Shown: piece after piece, positions 30,301 through 39,497 of the stretch
Position numbering within the stretch: the first letter of the stretch is position 1
Layout of the letters: each line of letters begins with the position of its first letter
IMG/VR virus record: IMGVR_UViG_3300008735_001623
Span: 1-47,429 of that record
Source of the DNA: a virus
Strand: one strand, 5' to 3'
Length of the DNA stretch: 47,429 bases
Position numbers and translations under genes: made by a program
The notes under the pieces: model-generated
Told to the model about the DNA's origin: nothing
Database searches by the model: none
What the model saw: the letters and a program-made list of their open reading frames with translations, nothing else

Positions 30301-32628
30301 GGTGGAGCGGGTACAGCAAATCTTCAACTTCAAAACGCCGGCGGAGATCTTCATCTAAGCTCTAGCGCGCCAGGAAATGCATGGACCCAGACAGTAATAT
30401 CATCTTCGCATGATATAAACATTAAGGCTGGACTCGGTAGTTTGCTTGGTGTAAATACCGGTGGTACATTCAAAGTAACTGGTTCAACATACTCATTCCA
30501 GATGGCTGCTGGTCAGAAGATGTATCTGGACGAGGGAACAGACGTCAGTCTTCAGCTTGACAGCAATCTATTAAAGATCAATCTTGGTGGCGCTTATACC
30601 GGACTAAGATTAGACGATGCATCGCATATCTATTTTGATGGGTCTGCAAAGTACGTGCATGATTCCGGTCAAGTGTCAGATGGCGCACTAACGTATCAAG
30701 GAACTGACATCACTGTTAATGCTTCAGCTGATGGTATCATTAACGCTGGGGGCGATCACCTCCAGCTTCGTAATAGAACATACGGAAAGGCTGTTGATTT
30801 ACATGCAGGCTCAGCTTGGGTGTGGAGCGCTGCCGGTCAAAATAACAGATCAGGCGCGATATTAGTCGCATCATCATCTGCAACGGGTTTACCAGATAGA
30901 GGGTACCTCTCATTAGGTTCTCAGCGAGGTGAGTTAACGAACGAAGTATTCTACAACGGTAGACATACAGACGTTGCAATCTGGGTTTCAGGAACGATGG
31001 GTGGACGAGGAAATGCATTCCCATCCGTCACGGCTTTCGGCGGTGACGTCGTTATGTCAGGAAGCCTCTCGCTTGCAGAATATATCTATCTCGAAGACTC
31101 TACTGCTACGAACATCAGGTTTAGAAGCAATAGGATTGATCTAAGCGCAAATTCCGTACAGTTGATATCGCTACAGCCAACTGCAGGAACACCTTCAATA
31201 GCAATTAACGGCGACCAAGGTCAGTTTACTACTAGCATTGGCGGTCATGGTAGCCTTATTTTTGCAGCAGCTGGTCATGATAGCACAAATAGAGCCTTGT
31301 TCTTCTCCGATGGAACCGGGGAAGCAGCAGGACTTGACGTCAAATTCTACGTATCCGGTGCAGCCGGGTCCAGGAATAGTAGTACAAGAGGTACAACAGT
31401 GTTTGGCGGAGATGTTCACTGTTCGGGATCGTTAAGCACAGACACTTTGTCACTTGATAGCTTGACGCTTGATGCAACAAACTCGAAACTCGGATTCTAT
31501 AACGCTAGCAATTTTTATATCCAAAAGTCTTCCGCAGACCTGGTGTTTAAGGATTCAAACCTGGGCACTCAGAAAACGCTAACGCAGTTGGCAAGTCAGG
31601 CTATGACCGAAAATCTGTTCAGCGTTACACAGACGGCTGTCGGAGTACCGAACTACGGAATGACAACAGGATCATTCTCATTCGATACCGGTGTAGGGGG
31701 TCCATCTGCGAACAATGCAAGGGCAACAAACGCCATCGGTGGAGATGTTTACTTCTTCGTCAGCGGGACGATGGGAGCAAAAGCTCTACATCCAGCCGCT
31801 ACTCCAAACAGAGGCGTGTCGGTGTTCGGTGGAGACATGCACGTATCGGGCGCGATCACGAGCGATAACACTGCATTCGGCGGGAGCTTAGATGATGCTT
31901 ATGACATGCCAAACGGTGGCGGGACACCCTCGACTGGTGCAGGAAGATCAATAACAGTTAACGGTCCACCCGTCGCATTAGCAAACGGCGCGTCTCTCGT
32001 AACATCAGACTTGTTGGTCGTTTCCGGGGGAATAGCGATGGGCCAAATGCGTATGGTGCCTATGGCCGACACTGATAGCTTTTATACAAAAGCAGGTTTG
32101 TTCCTTACATCAAGCGCAGGGGAACTATCGTTCGGCGCGGGGGGAGCACCTTCGGCGGCGAAAACGGCATTTACCATTAACTCAAATGCAAATGTGATGA
32201 TGCAACAAGCTTCAGGTGTTGGAAAGAAACTAGCATTCTCGCCGTCTGAAGCAGCGACGTATTTACAGTACACAAATGCAAACGGATCGAATCCGGGCGG
32301 TCGTCAATTGACTATGGCTAACCAAACAACTGCCGGGATCATTCGACTCATTGCGGGTAACGACAATGGCGTAGGTAACCCAGGAACCGGAACAGGATTC
32401 GATGGAGTCGTTCATTGTACAGGTAGCTTCCTCCCTGGTTTCGATCAAGAGTATAATCTTGGATCAGCAACAAAGCGCTGGGCGAATGTATACACCGGTG
32501 ACCTCCATTTGAGAAATGATCGTGGAAACTGGACTATTTATGAGGAACCAGACATGCTGGTCGTGGTGAATAACCTCACCGGAAAGAAATACAAAATGGG
32601 ACTTACCCCCCTCGAGGATGAAGAATAA
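27382..32628 (+). CDS. Giant tail-fibre/adhesin protein (1748 aa)
   Basis: A Gly/Ser/Thr/Asn-rich beta-repeat protein. A recurring unit of about 35 residues, V-S-G-T-M-G-(x10-18)-F-G-G-D-x-H-x-S-G, appears near residues 210-245, 1195-1230, 1318-1350 and 1453-1490. Low-complexity parallel-beta-like stretches (SIGLGNSNADTGKITIGGS and similar) lie between. The C-terminus, YNLGSATKRWANVYTGDLHL, then RNDRGNWTIYEEPDMLVVVN, then a basic/acidic tail, is the conserved end seen on many marine phage fibres, probably a trimerisation region. Its stop overlaps the next start (TAATG). Confidence 0.8.
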   Translation: MARDFRADQIRVNKIIASGSSWPLATGRAVDTNGNPTPAEQYHPNLGLLFYSSSAAADYSGVIEGSTDLMNQFGNEPWLVFSGSANNTALTPVGDGSAVLFLGDVIISGTLFGKRQLIQIDSDVPNDFYVQGNTHLSGNFFAGPTSYDNGGTHTQNMTVYPNQRGDRGVKINSDMIVYTRGSSAMPPRISFRTLTWEDRLTPATGNEHPDVFFHVSGTVGGRLGNQRGIALFGGDLHVSGNFSVDGSNDLVKFQEDMILNNTRSMPPNFGHDYTNPANLPPPLSRIKKLDRWTVGQFAPNASSWWSVLHNSSSTAVGGHGGWKLKVKGGAPWNGNEFTVSGSGDVGIDPGKTFWFDSRGATKTGIKHTWAVGSNKLQISGNIPTSYEFNHGVVTGSGGFHLPQGTSAEGRFGQSMGIMFRGEGSGLAGNEADIGIYYNGSVLTNPILGGTTNTLVFTGTNAASDGWMGVGGKLQLIAHGGLGKFQASTNMFLGTDSGDININPGGGNVVFKDATGAAVVDIDTSNEHLRLPSTADPDDYFQIAVGAAGTTTIKTFDDAATGAHLTVNIDGNIAMNAADASTIGLGNSNADTGKITIGGSVANRSEIELNATNIDVNAGSGGINLDAAGQSHLTTTAGTLTLDGAGGVNIVGNSSEVDITTTGGVDINSAAFDVDASGAIALDSDSTFNIGATNFVVTADGGAGDGAISLQTTDTTNGVKICTVGGASAVPIQIGGATSTVTIGNDLSVGTNAHSGSVDVWGDLTVHGSFIKGHIISASVGDPLLLLNSGALSSNSGGGIAIASGSNQTNIAMVFGRDTSFVNTFLVGTLDVGDGDSQSETKVDLSGATPIPIRTTGVRFPAGMALTSSQVTAGPYHLSMSNPSNKGGIRIRAGNPVVGVNQGPVQLSGSMFSIQPDRKVYLLESDPGTHTGAWLKGNSSSGLITVSAPDGVTIQGEKPELRLADTYKMLTCFGGGAGTANLQLQNAGGDLHLSSSAPGNAWTQTVISSSHDINIKAGLGSLLGVNTGGTFKVTGSTYSFQMAAGQKMYLDEGTDVSLQLDSNLLKINLGGAYTGLRLDDASHIYFDGSAKYVHDSGQVSDGALTYQGTDITVNASADGIINAGGDHLQLRNRTYGKAVDLHAGSAWVWSAAGQNNRSGAILVASSSATGLPDRGYLSLGSQRGELTNEVFYNGRHTDVAIWVSGTMGGRGNAFPSVTAFGGDVVMSGSLSLAEYIYLEDSTATNIRFRSNRIDLSANSVQLISLQPTAGTPSIAINGDQGQFTTSIGGHGSLIFAAAGHDSTNRALFFSDGTGEAAGLDVKFYVSGAAGSRNSSTRGTTVFGGDVHCSGSLSTDTLSLDSLTLDATNSKLGFYNASNFYIQKSSADLVFKDSNLGTQKTLTQLASQAMTENLFSVTQTAVGVPNYGMTTGSFSFDTGVGGPSANNARATNAIGGDVYFFVSGTMGAKALHPAATPNRGVSVFGGDMHVSGAITSDNTAFGGSLDDAYDMPNGGGTPSTGAGRSITVNGPPVALANGASLVTSDLLVVSGGIAMGQMRMVPMADTDSFYTKAGLFLTSSAGELSFGAGGAPSAAKTAFTINSNANVMMQQASGVGKKLAFSPSEAATYLQYTNANGSNPGGRQLTMANQTTAGIIRLIAGNDNGVGNPGTGTGFDGVVHCTGSFLPGFDQEYNLGSATKRWANVYTGDLHLRNDRGNWTIYEEPDMLVVVNNLTGKKYKMGLTPLEDEE

Positions 32629-35600
32629 TGTCAGTTTTCACTACAGTCTTATCAGCGTCTGATGGCGTTCAGGTTACCGGATCAGTTGACATCAAGGGTC
32701 AAGGACTAATAACAGCTGGAATTATTTCTGGTTCAGCGATTGCAATTACAGGATCAGCTCATTTGGGGCATCCCGCTGGTCAATCAGCTCTAGTATTTAG
32801 TCGAATAGATTCTGATGTCCAGGCAGACGAGCAGCTTGGGTCGATCCAATTTGATGGTCGTGATTCGAATAGCGCCGGAGTCGGCGCAGAGATTCGCGGG
32901 GAAGCGGCTGACACATGGGCGAGCAATGATCGTCGAGCAACTGATATTAAATTCTTTACACAAGATAATACGTCCGGAGTTAACACATTGACGGGCGCAA
33001 GGCTGACCGTATCCTCATCGGGTGGGGTCGGAGCTGACATTCATATACATACTCCAGTGCTACAGGTTGGTACGGGAGGTGATGGAAACCAAGGAAAAAC
33101 AGGTTCTGGAGTCCAAGCAAGAGTTTCCGCATGCACCACGGGTGATGAGGGTGATGCCGGTATAGAAATAGAGGCAGGTGGAACTACCAACACATCTGCT
33201 CTTACGTTTGCCAGGGACAACAACACTTCCGAACGACAGGGGTGGTATGTCGACTGGAATGCAGCAGATGCCGATCGCGTAACGTATAGACAGTCGGATG
33301 CAACTGACCTCGGAGCATCACCGATTGCGATTACTGACCCGGCCGAGAACACTGATGGTTCTGGAGGTTGGACAGTCAGAGTTGGGGGCGGGGGAGCATG
33401 GACGGCGCAGAATGCCGCTTGGGATAGGAAGCCCAGTCTTCTTGTGACTTCATCTTATTTTAGCAGGCAGTCTTTAATAACAATCCGAAACATGAATCAG
33501 AGCAATCCCTCGACAGGCCTTGCAGGGCACAAAGACGCTGTTCCGGGTATTGCATGGAATTATCTGCAAAAGAATGGCGCTCAAAATAATGGCATCTGGA
33601 CGATGGGCATCGAACCATATAACAAGTCACTGACCATTGGTTCACCATCCGGAGGCTTGAGCACGGGATATAACAGAAATACAACTGCGATGGTATTTGG
33701 TGAAGCCGGCGATAACACGAAGGTAGGAATTGGAGGCGACAGTGTCACGTGGGGACCAGGAACAGGTGGCAATACTAGATCACTAATCCCCAGTGCTACG
33801 CTTCATGTTGGTAATCAGAATAACAATCCGTATTCATCGATGGATAAAACGTTAACTCAAACATCAACACTTCTTCTGGATAATTCTATTAACGGTAGCG
33901 GTGAAGTTCAAGCAACCCTAACGTTCGATGTTTCCACGCAATCTGATATTGAATACCATTCTGCTCATATTGCATGTGTCAATGACGGTGCTGCAGCTGG
34001 ACATACATCTTACTTATCAACAGGTCTATATGACGGATCTGGCAACAAGGATTCAACGCGGTCGCGGATAAGGGTCGACAGCCAGGGTGGCATCATCGTA
34101 TTAAGCGGTACAATGCCCGGTGCCGGCACAGGTTGGCCACGAAATGGAAATAGCTTTTATGATATAAGCGCAGGAGATGTACCATCTGGATCTCTATCAC
34201 TGATTTCATTAATGGATGGAACATATGGGAAGTCACAGCCAACCCTAAACTTTGTTAGCTGGACAGGTACCAATGGTAATCAGGGTGCCATTGCAGATGG
34301 GGCTGAATTAGGTAGAATAACTTGGTGGAGTTCCGATAGCGGGAATTCAACAGACAATGATCGAACAGCCGCATTCATTCAGGCAGTTGCAACGCTAGCT
34401 CACGGTGGATCTAATGAATCTCCCGCTGAACTTCAATTCTTCACACGATGGAGTGGGGACTCCGAACCGCAGAAACAGATGGTGATTTCGCAGGGCGGTA
34501 ATTTGCTACTCGGTCAAGGATACATGCAACTCGGCGGTAATCAGATAAGGGATGCTGGTGATAATATTGTCATCAAGATGGACGGTTCAGGTAACCTGAA
34601 TAAGGGACTGACAATCTCCCCCGCGGGTGCCGGCACACACGTATCTCTAAACATGGGGAACAGAGGTGCCACAAATGATACGATCATCAAACTGGGAAAT
34701 GCTGGAAGAGTAGGTCAACTTGGGGTTGATTATTCTGATACATCTTTTAAGATCGGTTTAGACACAGGGTATGATGATTTTGGCGCAACTGCGATTACGA
34801 TTGACTCATCTCTCAAAACTACTCTCTCAGGAACGCTTCAAGTTGGTGGAAATATAATCAAAGCTTCTGACGGTGGCAACACCATTACTATGGACACCAG
34901 TGATAATGTCACTATTGCCGGCGACCTAACCGTCGGAGGTAATGATATTAAGGATTCCGGTAGTAATACATTCATCGGGTCTGACGGTACTGGAAATATT
35001 AACGATCTCGGTATAATCACCGTCCCTACAACAACTTTCCGCAGCGCGACCACATCATTCCATCCAGAGATTCACCTTGAGTCGACCGACGCAACAACAG
35101 GTGATGCTGCAGAGATCCACTTTAGCAGATACGACGACGCGGTGTTACAGGCTGGTGACAAGCTGGGTGAAATATATTTCAATGGTACCGAAACAAATGA
35201 CAACACATATTTTCAAGCCGCAGTCATCGAAGGACAGGTAGGTACCGGCACATGGACGGATAGTTCATCCCAACCAGGAAGATTGTCATTCTACACAGTG
35301 GCAAACGGAGCTACATCACAGACTGAACGAATGACAATCGATTCCGACGGATCCGTCGAAATTACCGGTGACTTATTCGTTAATGACTACGCTCGAATCG
35401 ATGCGCTGAGAGTTGGCACAACCTCTACAGATCCTGGAGACGGTAATCTTTACGTCGAAGGAGAAGTTCAAACAGCACAGATATCGTATACAGACGGTGA
35501 CGATGCTATAACAATCGCCGATGGCGGATACACATCATATGCTGTGGGTAACACCAACGCCGGTGGCATACTGGTTAGCGACAATGCCAGCGCTGGTGAT

Positions 35601-36566
35601 AACGAATGGTGTAAATTTGCACAGGCAACACCAACGAGCAAATGCGCTGAAGGTACTTTTATTGTTAATCTGGGTGGGGCGATGACGTCCACCTACGTCA
35701 AATCTTCGACCTACATAATTTTCGCAAAGGTGGCCGATAATTCTGCTACTAACATGATTCTTACTGCAGAACCACTTTCTCGTGGTCTGGATGGGCCGAC
35801 GTCAGCTGATCAACCATGGGATCCAACAACCGACCTTGCATGTACTTGGACAAACAACACAGCAGAGCTTTGGATTAAGACTACGACAACAAATGTTGGA
35901 TGTTGGGTCACTGCTCTTAGTGGACCGACTGTGACCGAAGAAAGAATAACCTCATGGACTATTCCAATTGGCGGAGATCAAGAAGGATGGCTTGCTTCCA
36001 TCAGCAACATCGGTACTATAACTTACGGTACATGGGCAGAAAAGATATTCTCGAAGATTGATCTTCCAGACCAGGGTGGAATTGTTCTTGCATGTAGCGT
36101 ATACGATAGTGGGACCGCCAGCAGCTACGATACGTTCTCCTCCGCCGCGACGCTGAACTATATTCTTGGAGACTCCGGTGGCGGTACTGGTACACAAAAA
36201 CACAGTGTTACTTTCACAGCACCAGCATCTGGGAATGTATTAGTGTCGGTACAAATTATGTGCGATCCGACTAGTGGCGAATATGGTGCTCTCGGATTGT
36301 CAACAAACGGTAGCACATGGTCTACCTATACAGGACCCGGGCAGCCAGAAGGTACATACCGACTAGTTATGTACGCCGATGAAACAGATATTAGCGAAAT
36401 TCACTGCGATTGGGCGATCACTGGATTAACTGCCGGCTCTTCTTACACATATTATCTGGGAGGAGCCAGTCACGGTGGTGGCTCCGTCACCTTCAGGTGG
36501 GGATGGAATTACGTACCGATGATCTTTAAAGTGACGTCACTTCCCAGTACCATCGGCGGTTACTAA
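32628..36566 (+). CDS. Second giant tail-fibre protein (1312 aa)
   Basis: Start ATG 32628 overlaps the previous stop. A two-copy motif is visible: EQLGSIQFDGRDSNSAGVGA near residue 67, and DKLGEIYFNGTETNDNTYFQ near 845. Each is followed by a charged turn and a strand ending FFTQDN or FYTVAN, and both precede a TLTVSSSGG/TIDSDGS element. Strand-rich repeats (GGNDIKDSGSN type) continue to about 1000. The C-terminal 300 residues form a distinct beta-sandwich-like receptor-binding part rich in Trp and Tyr. It is likely a partner fibre or distal segment of the first fibre. Confidence 0.75.
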   Translation: MSVFTTVLSASDGVQVTGSVDIKGQGLITAGIISGSAIAITGSAHLGHPAGQSALVFSRIDSDVQADEQLGSIQFDGRDSNSAGVGAEIRGEAADTWASNDRRATDIKFFTQDNTSGVNTLTGARLTVSSSGGVGADIHIHTPVLQVGTGGDGNQGKTGSGVQARVSACTTGDEGDAGIEIEAGGTTNTSALTFARDNNTSERQGWYVDWNAADADRVTYRQSDATDLGASPIAITDPAENTDGSGGWTVRVGGGGAWTAQNAAWDRKPSLLVTSSYFSRQSLITIRNMNQSNPSTGLAGHKDAVPGIAWNYLQKNGAQNNGIWTMGIEPYNKSLTIGSPSGGLSTGYNRNTTAMVFGEAGDNTKVGIGGDSVTWGPGTGGNTRSLIPSATLHVGNQNNNPYSSMDKTLTQTSTLLLDNSINGSGEVQATLTFDVSTQSDIEYHSAHIACVNDGAAAGHTSYLSTGLYDGSGNKDSTRSRIRVDSQGGIIVLSGTMPGAGTGWPRNGNSFYDISAGDVPSGSLSLISLMDGTYGKSQPTLNFVSWTGTNGNQGAIADGAELGRITWWSSDSGNSTDNDRTAAFIQAVATLAHGGSNESPAELQFFTRWSGDSEPQKQMVISQGGNLLLGQGYMQLGGNQIRDAGDNIVIKMDGSGNLNKGLTISPAGAGTHVSLNMGNRGATNDTIIKLGNAGRVGQLGVDYSDTSFKIGLDTGYDDFGATAITIDSSLKTTLSGTLQVGGNIIKASDGGNTITMDTSDNVTIAGDLTVGGNDIKDSGSNTFIGSDGTGNINDLGIITVPTTTFRSATTSFHPEIHLESTDATTGDAAEIHFSRYDDAVLQAGDKLGEIYFNGTETNDNTYFQAAVIEGQVGTGTWTDSSSQPGRLSFYTVANGATSQTERMTIDSDGSVEITGDLFVNDYARIDALRVGTTSTDPGDGNLYVEGEVQTAQISYTDGDDAITIADGGYTSYAVGNTNAGGILVSDNASAGDNEWCKFAQATPTSKCAEGTFIVNLGGAMTSTYVKSSTYIIFAKVADNSATNMILTAEPLSRGLDGPTSADQPWDPTTDLACTWTNNTAELWIKTTTTNVGCWVTALSGPTVTEERITSWTIPIGGDQEGWLASISNIGTITYGTWAEKIFSKIDLPDQGGIVLACSVYDSGTASSYDTFSSAATLNYILGDSGGGTGTQKHSVTFTAPASGNVLVSVQIMCDPTSGEYGALGLSTNGSTWSTYTGPGQPEGTYRLVMYADETDISEIHCDWAITGLTAGSSYTYYLGGASHGGGSVTFRWGWNYVPMIFKVTSLPSTIGGY

Positions 36567-36759
36567 CCAGTAATTCAATTAATTAATTAATTAGAAAATT
36601 TACTAAAGAAAACAGATATACTGGATTACTGGGAAGCTGAATTCAGAATTAATATACAGCAGCTGTAAAATTTGTACACCAAAAAAAGTTGAAAAAATCT
36701 GATTTTTCTATCTTTACAGTCAATCAAGAGGGCTTATTATTCATCAGCAGGAGTGTTTG
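36567..36759 (+). promoter_or_regulatory. Palindrome-rich control region before the glycosyltransferase operon
   Basis: The 193 bases hold no gene. CCAGTAAT (36567-36574) and ATTACTGG (36625-36632) are perfect 8-bp complements around an AT-rich loop with TTAA repeats. CTGAATTCAG (36637-36646) is a palindrome, and ACAGC-A-GCTGT (36656-36666) is another. A weak hairpin GAAAAA/TTTTTC follows at 36691-36708. No confident -35/-10 pair is seen. Confidence 0.45.
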
Positions 36760-38712
36760 ATGTTTACTAGTCCCTTTGAGACTCCGCAGATACCGGTTGT
36801 AGATCCGGATGCGGATATTATTTTTGTTGCAGATTTCTTTATAGAAGATTATGCAGGTGGTGCAGAAATGACCACTGAAGCTTTGATACAATCAGCAACA
36901 GATCTGAAAGTTCAGAAGCTTCACTCTCATCACATAGCTATGAACCATCTTAAGGGTGGTATGGACAAGCATTGGGTTTTTGGAAATATTGCTGGATTAA
37001 AACCCGATTTGATTGCCAGCATTATTGGTAACCTCTCTTATTCTATACTTGAATACGATTATAAGTTTTGTCAGTATCGATCGATAGAGAAGCATGAACA
37101 TGAGACCGGTTCTCCTTGCGATTGTTCCGAGCAGTTACATGGAAAAATGATATCAGCTTTCTTTCATGGCTCAAAATCGATTTGGTGGATGAGCGAAGAG
37201 CAAGAAAAAAGATACCTGGAAAGATTTCCGTTTCTAGCAGATAATGCAAGATGCGTGCTAAGTAGCGTATTCGGTGAAAATTTCTTTCGCATGGTCGGTG
37301 CATTAGCTGAAGTTGCTAGAGAGAACCCACCAGAGCGCAAGGGCTGGATCGTCTTGGGTTCGGATTCTTGGATTAAGGGTGCTGAGGATGCCATAGCTTA
37401 TTGTGAAAAAAATAATTTAGAACATGAAGTCGTCTGGGGTATACCACATGATCAGTTACTAGCGAAGCTAGCCGTATCAGAAGGGTTTGTTTATCTGCCT
37501 CGAGGGGGAGATACATGCCCGAGGATGGTGATTGAAGCCAGAGCAGTTGGGTGTGATATTGTTCTTAATGAAAATGTACAGCATAAGAATGAAGAGTGGT
37601 TTACTGGTGATGAGCTAGATATGATGTCATATCTTTATGCAGCTCGTGAACGGTTTTGGACTGCCATAAAATCAGTCGCAAGTTATGTTCCATCGCTCAG
37701 TGGCTACACGACAGTAAGAAATGCGATTGATATGAAATACCCCTGGATGGCAACTGTGCAATCTATGTTAGGCTTCTGTCATGAGGTTGTCGTTGTAGAT
37801 GGCGGTTCTACAGACGGTACCTGGGAAAAATTACAAACATGGGCAGAAGAAGAAGAGAGATTAAAGATCGAGCAGATTTCTGTTGATGAGGCTAGCCCAA
37901 GCTTTGCATATGAATCAGACGGTATGCTAAAGGCTGCTGCAAGAGATTTGTGCACATCAGAATATTGTTGGCAGATGGATGCAGATGAAGTGGTTCATGA
38001 ACATGATTATGCGAAGGTTCATAATCTCTTAAGAGGGTTCCCACGCTATACAAATCTAGTGTCACTTCCCGTGATTGAGTATTGGGGGTCCACGGAGAAG
38101 GTGAGGATGGATATAAATCCCTGGAAGTGGAGATTGAGTAGGAATCTTCCGCATATAACTCAGGGCATACCCGCAGCGCTTCGTAATGTTGATGATGAAG
38201 GGTATGAATACGCGTCGATGGGAACAGATAGCTGTGATTATATCGATAGAGAGTCTGGTGAATTAATTCCTCATGCTGGATTTTATGATGAACAAATTCA
38301 TAATATCAGACTAGCAGGTCTGGGTGGTAATGAAGAAGCTCGAAAGACTTATGAAACATGGTTTAATAATGTAATTGATTCTCTCCCAGGTGTGCATCAC
38401 TATTCGTGGTATAACATCGCGAATAAAATAGGTCAGTATAAATTACATTGGGGTAAGTTTTGGAAGAGTATGTATCGTTTTGATACAGAAGACACAGCTG
38501 AAAATAACGTCATGTTTGATAAACCATGGGTTGATGTAACAGATGACGATGTCGATAAGATGTCGACAAAACTAGCCACAGAATTAGGCGGGTGGATTTT
38601 TCATAACAAGGTTGATTTTACGCAAAAAGTCCCCCATATTTCTGTACAACGAGAGCATCCTTCTACATTTATAGCATACGAGAAAAGTCTGCAAAAATTA
38701 AATGAGGAATAA
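36760..38712 (+). CDS. Two-domain glycosyltransferase (GT-B-like + GT2, 650 aa)
   Basis: ATG 36760 has AGGAG six bases upstream; a TTG at 36757 is too close to it. The N-terminal half has a GT-B C-lobe pattern: WIVLGSDSWIKGAEDAI, then AVSEGFVYLPRGGDTCPRMV and IEARAVGCDIVLNE, the E-A nucleotide-sugar region. From about residue 315 a GT2 domain follows: EVVVVDGGSTDGTWEKL and WQMDADEVVHEHD (the D-x-D metal site). The two catalytic modules in one chain probably add consecutive sugars. Confidence 0.75.
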   Translation: MFTSPFETPQIPVVDPDADIIFVADFFIEDYAGGAEMTTEALIQSATDLKVQKLHSHHIAMNHLKGGMDKHWVFGNIAGLKPDLIASIIGNLSYSILEYDYKFCQYRSIEKHEHETGSPCDCSEQLHGKMISAFFHGSKSIWWMSEEQEKRYLERFPFLADNARCVLSSVFGENFFRMVGALAEVARENPPERKGWIVLGSDSWIKGAEDAIAYCEKNNLEHEVVWGIPHDQLLAKLAVSEGFVYLPRGGDTCPRMVIEARAVGCDIVLNENVQHKNEEWFTGDELDMMSYLYAARERFWTAIKSVASYVPSLSGYTTVRNAIDMKYPWMATVQSMLGFCHEVVVVDGGSTDGTWEKLQTWAEEEERLKIEQISVDEASPSFAYESDGMLKAAARDLCTSEYCWQMDADEVVHEHDYAKVHNLLRGFPRYTNLVSLPVIEYWGSTEKVRMDINPWKWRLSRNLPHITQGIPAALRNVDDEGYEYASMGTDSCDYIDRESGELIPHAGFYDEQIHNIRLAGLGGNEEARKTYETWFNNVIDSLPGVHHYSWYNIANKIGQYKLHWGKFWKSMYRFDTEDTAENNVMFDKPWVDVTDDDVDKMSTKLATELGGWIFHNKVDFTQKVPHISVQREHPSTFIAYEKSLQKLNEE

Positions 38713-38714
38713 AA

Positions 38715-39497
38715 ATGCCCAAAGTCTCCATTATTCTTCCGGTTCATAACGGAGAGAAAAAAATATCGCGTGCGTTGACGTCGCTAGCGAAGCAAACATA
38801 TCGAGACTTTGAAACAGTATTAGTAGACAATAATTGCACTGACTTGACCGTTGAGGTTGCAATGCAATTCAAGGATTCTGTGAATCTAAGAGTTGTGAAA
38901 TGTGAAGTGCAGGGATTGGTCGCTGCTTTAAATTTTGGTATTGCAAATTCGGATAGCGAATTTATAGCTCGTCAAGATGATGATGATTATTGGTACCCGG
39001 ATAAGCTAGAAAAGCAGATGAAGTATTTTGAAGAAAATCCAGATGTTGATGTATTGGGTACTCAAATTAGGTTGTTGGATACCGATGGAAGAGTTGAAGA
39101 ACTTGGTACTTTTGGATCAGCAGTAACGTACGCTGTACATGATCAAGCAATGAAGATGGCTTTGTTAATCGGCCAAAATCCGATATGTCATCCTTCAGTC
39201 GTTTTCAAAAGAGCTGTTATTCTGAAAGTTGGTGGGTACGTCGATATTTGGCATCTAACAGAAGATCTTGAATTGTGGTGTAGAATGATTCCATTTGCAA
39301 AATTTGCGAATATAGATGAAGTGCTGATTGACTATACTCAGACGATACGGGATGACTATGATCCGAATCTAGCTATCTTGATTTCAGATATGTACTATCA
39401 TCTTTATAAGGTGCTAGGGTATGTTAAGGGTGAAAGACCTCCGGTACTTGCAGAGTGGCAAGTCGATCAGATGATGGAGAAGAATAATGACAAATAA
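38715..39497 (+). CDS. Family 2 glycosyltransferase (260 aa)
   Basis: A typical GT2 GT-A fold: VSIILPVHNGEKKISRALTS, ETVLVDNNCTDLTVEVA, the acidic cluster IARQDDDDYWYPDKLEKQ (nucleotide-sugar/metal site, about residues 88-105), then NPICHPSVVFKRAV and TEDLELWCRM, where E-D is the likely general base. Donor and acceptor are unknown. It starts three bases after the preceding gene and overlaps the next one. Confidence 0.85.
   Translation: MPKVSIILPVHNGEKKISRALTSLAKQTYRDFETVLVDNNCTDLTVEVAMQFKDSVNLRVVKCEVQGLVAALNFGIANSDSEFIARQDDDDYWYPDKLEKQMKYFEENPDVDVLGTQIRLLDTDGRVEELGTFGSAVTYAVHDQAMKMALLIGQNPICHPSVVFKRAVILKVGGYVDIWHLTEDLELWCRMIPFAKFANIDEVLIDYTQTIRDDYDPNLAILISDMYYHLYKVLGYVKGERPPVLAEWQVDQMMEKNNDK

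Noticed and set aside
27382-36566. Many reverse-strand and frame-shifted open frames across the fibre genes
   Set aside because: They are shadows of the Gly/Ser/Thr-rich coding repeats and have no start signals or domain patterns.
27382-36566. Tandem repeats as a CRISPR array
   Set aside because: The repeats are in-frame protein repeats of uneven spacing and diverged sequence, without regular spacers; no CRISPR or Cas gene is present.
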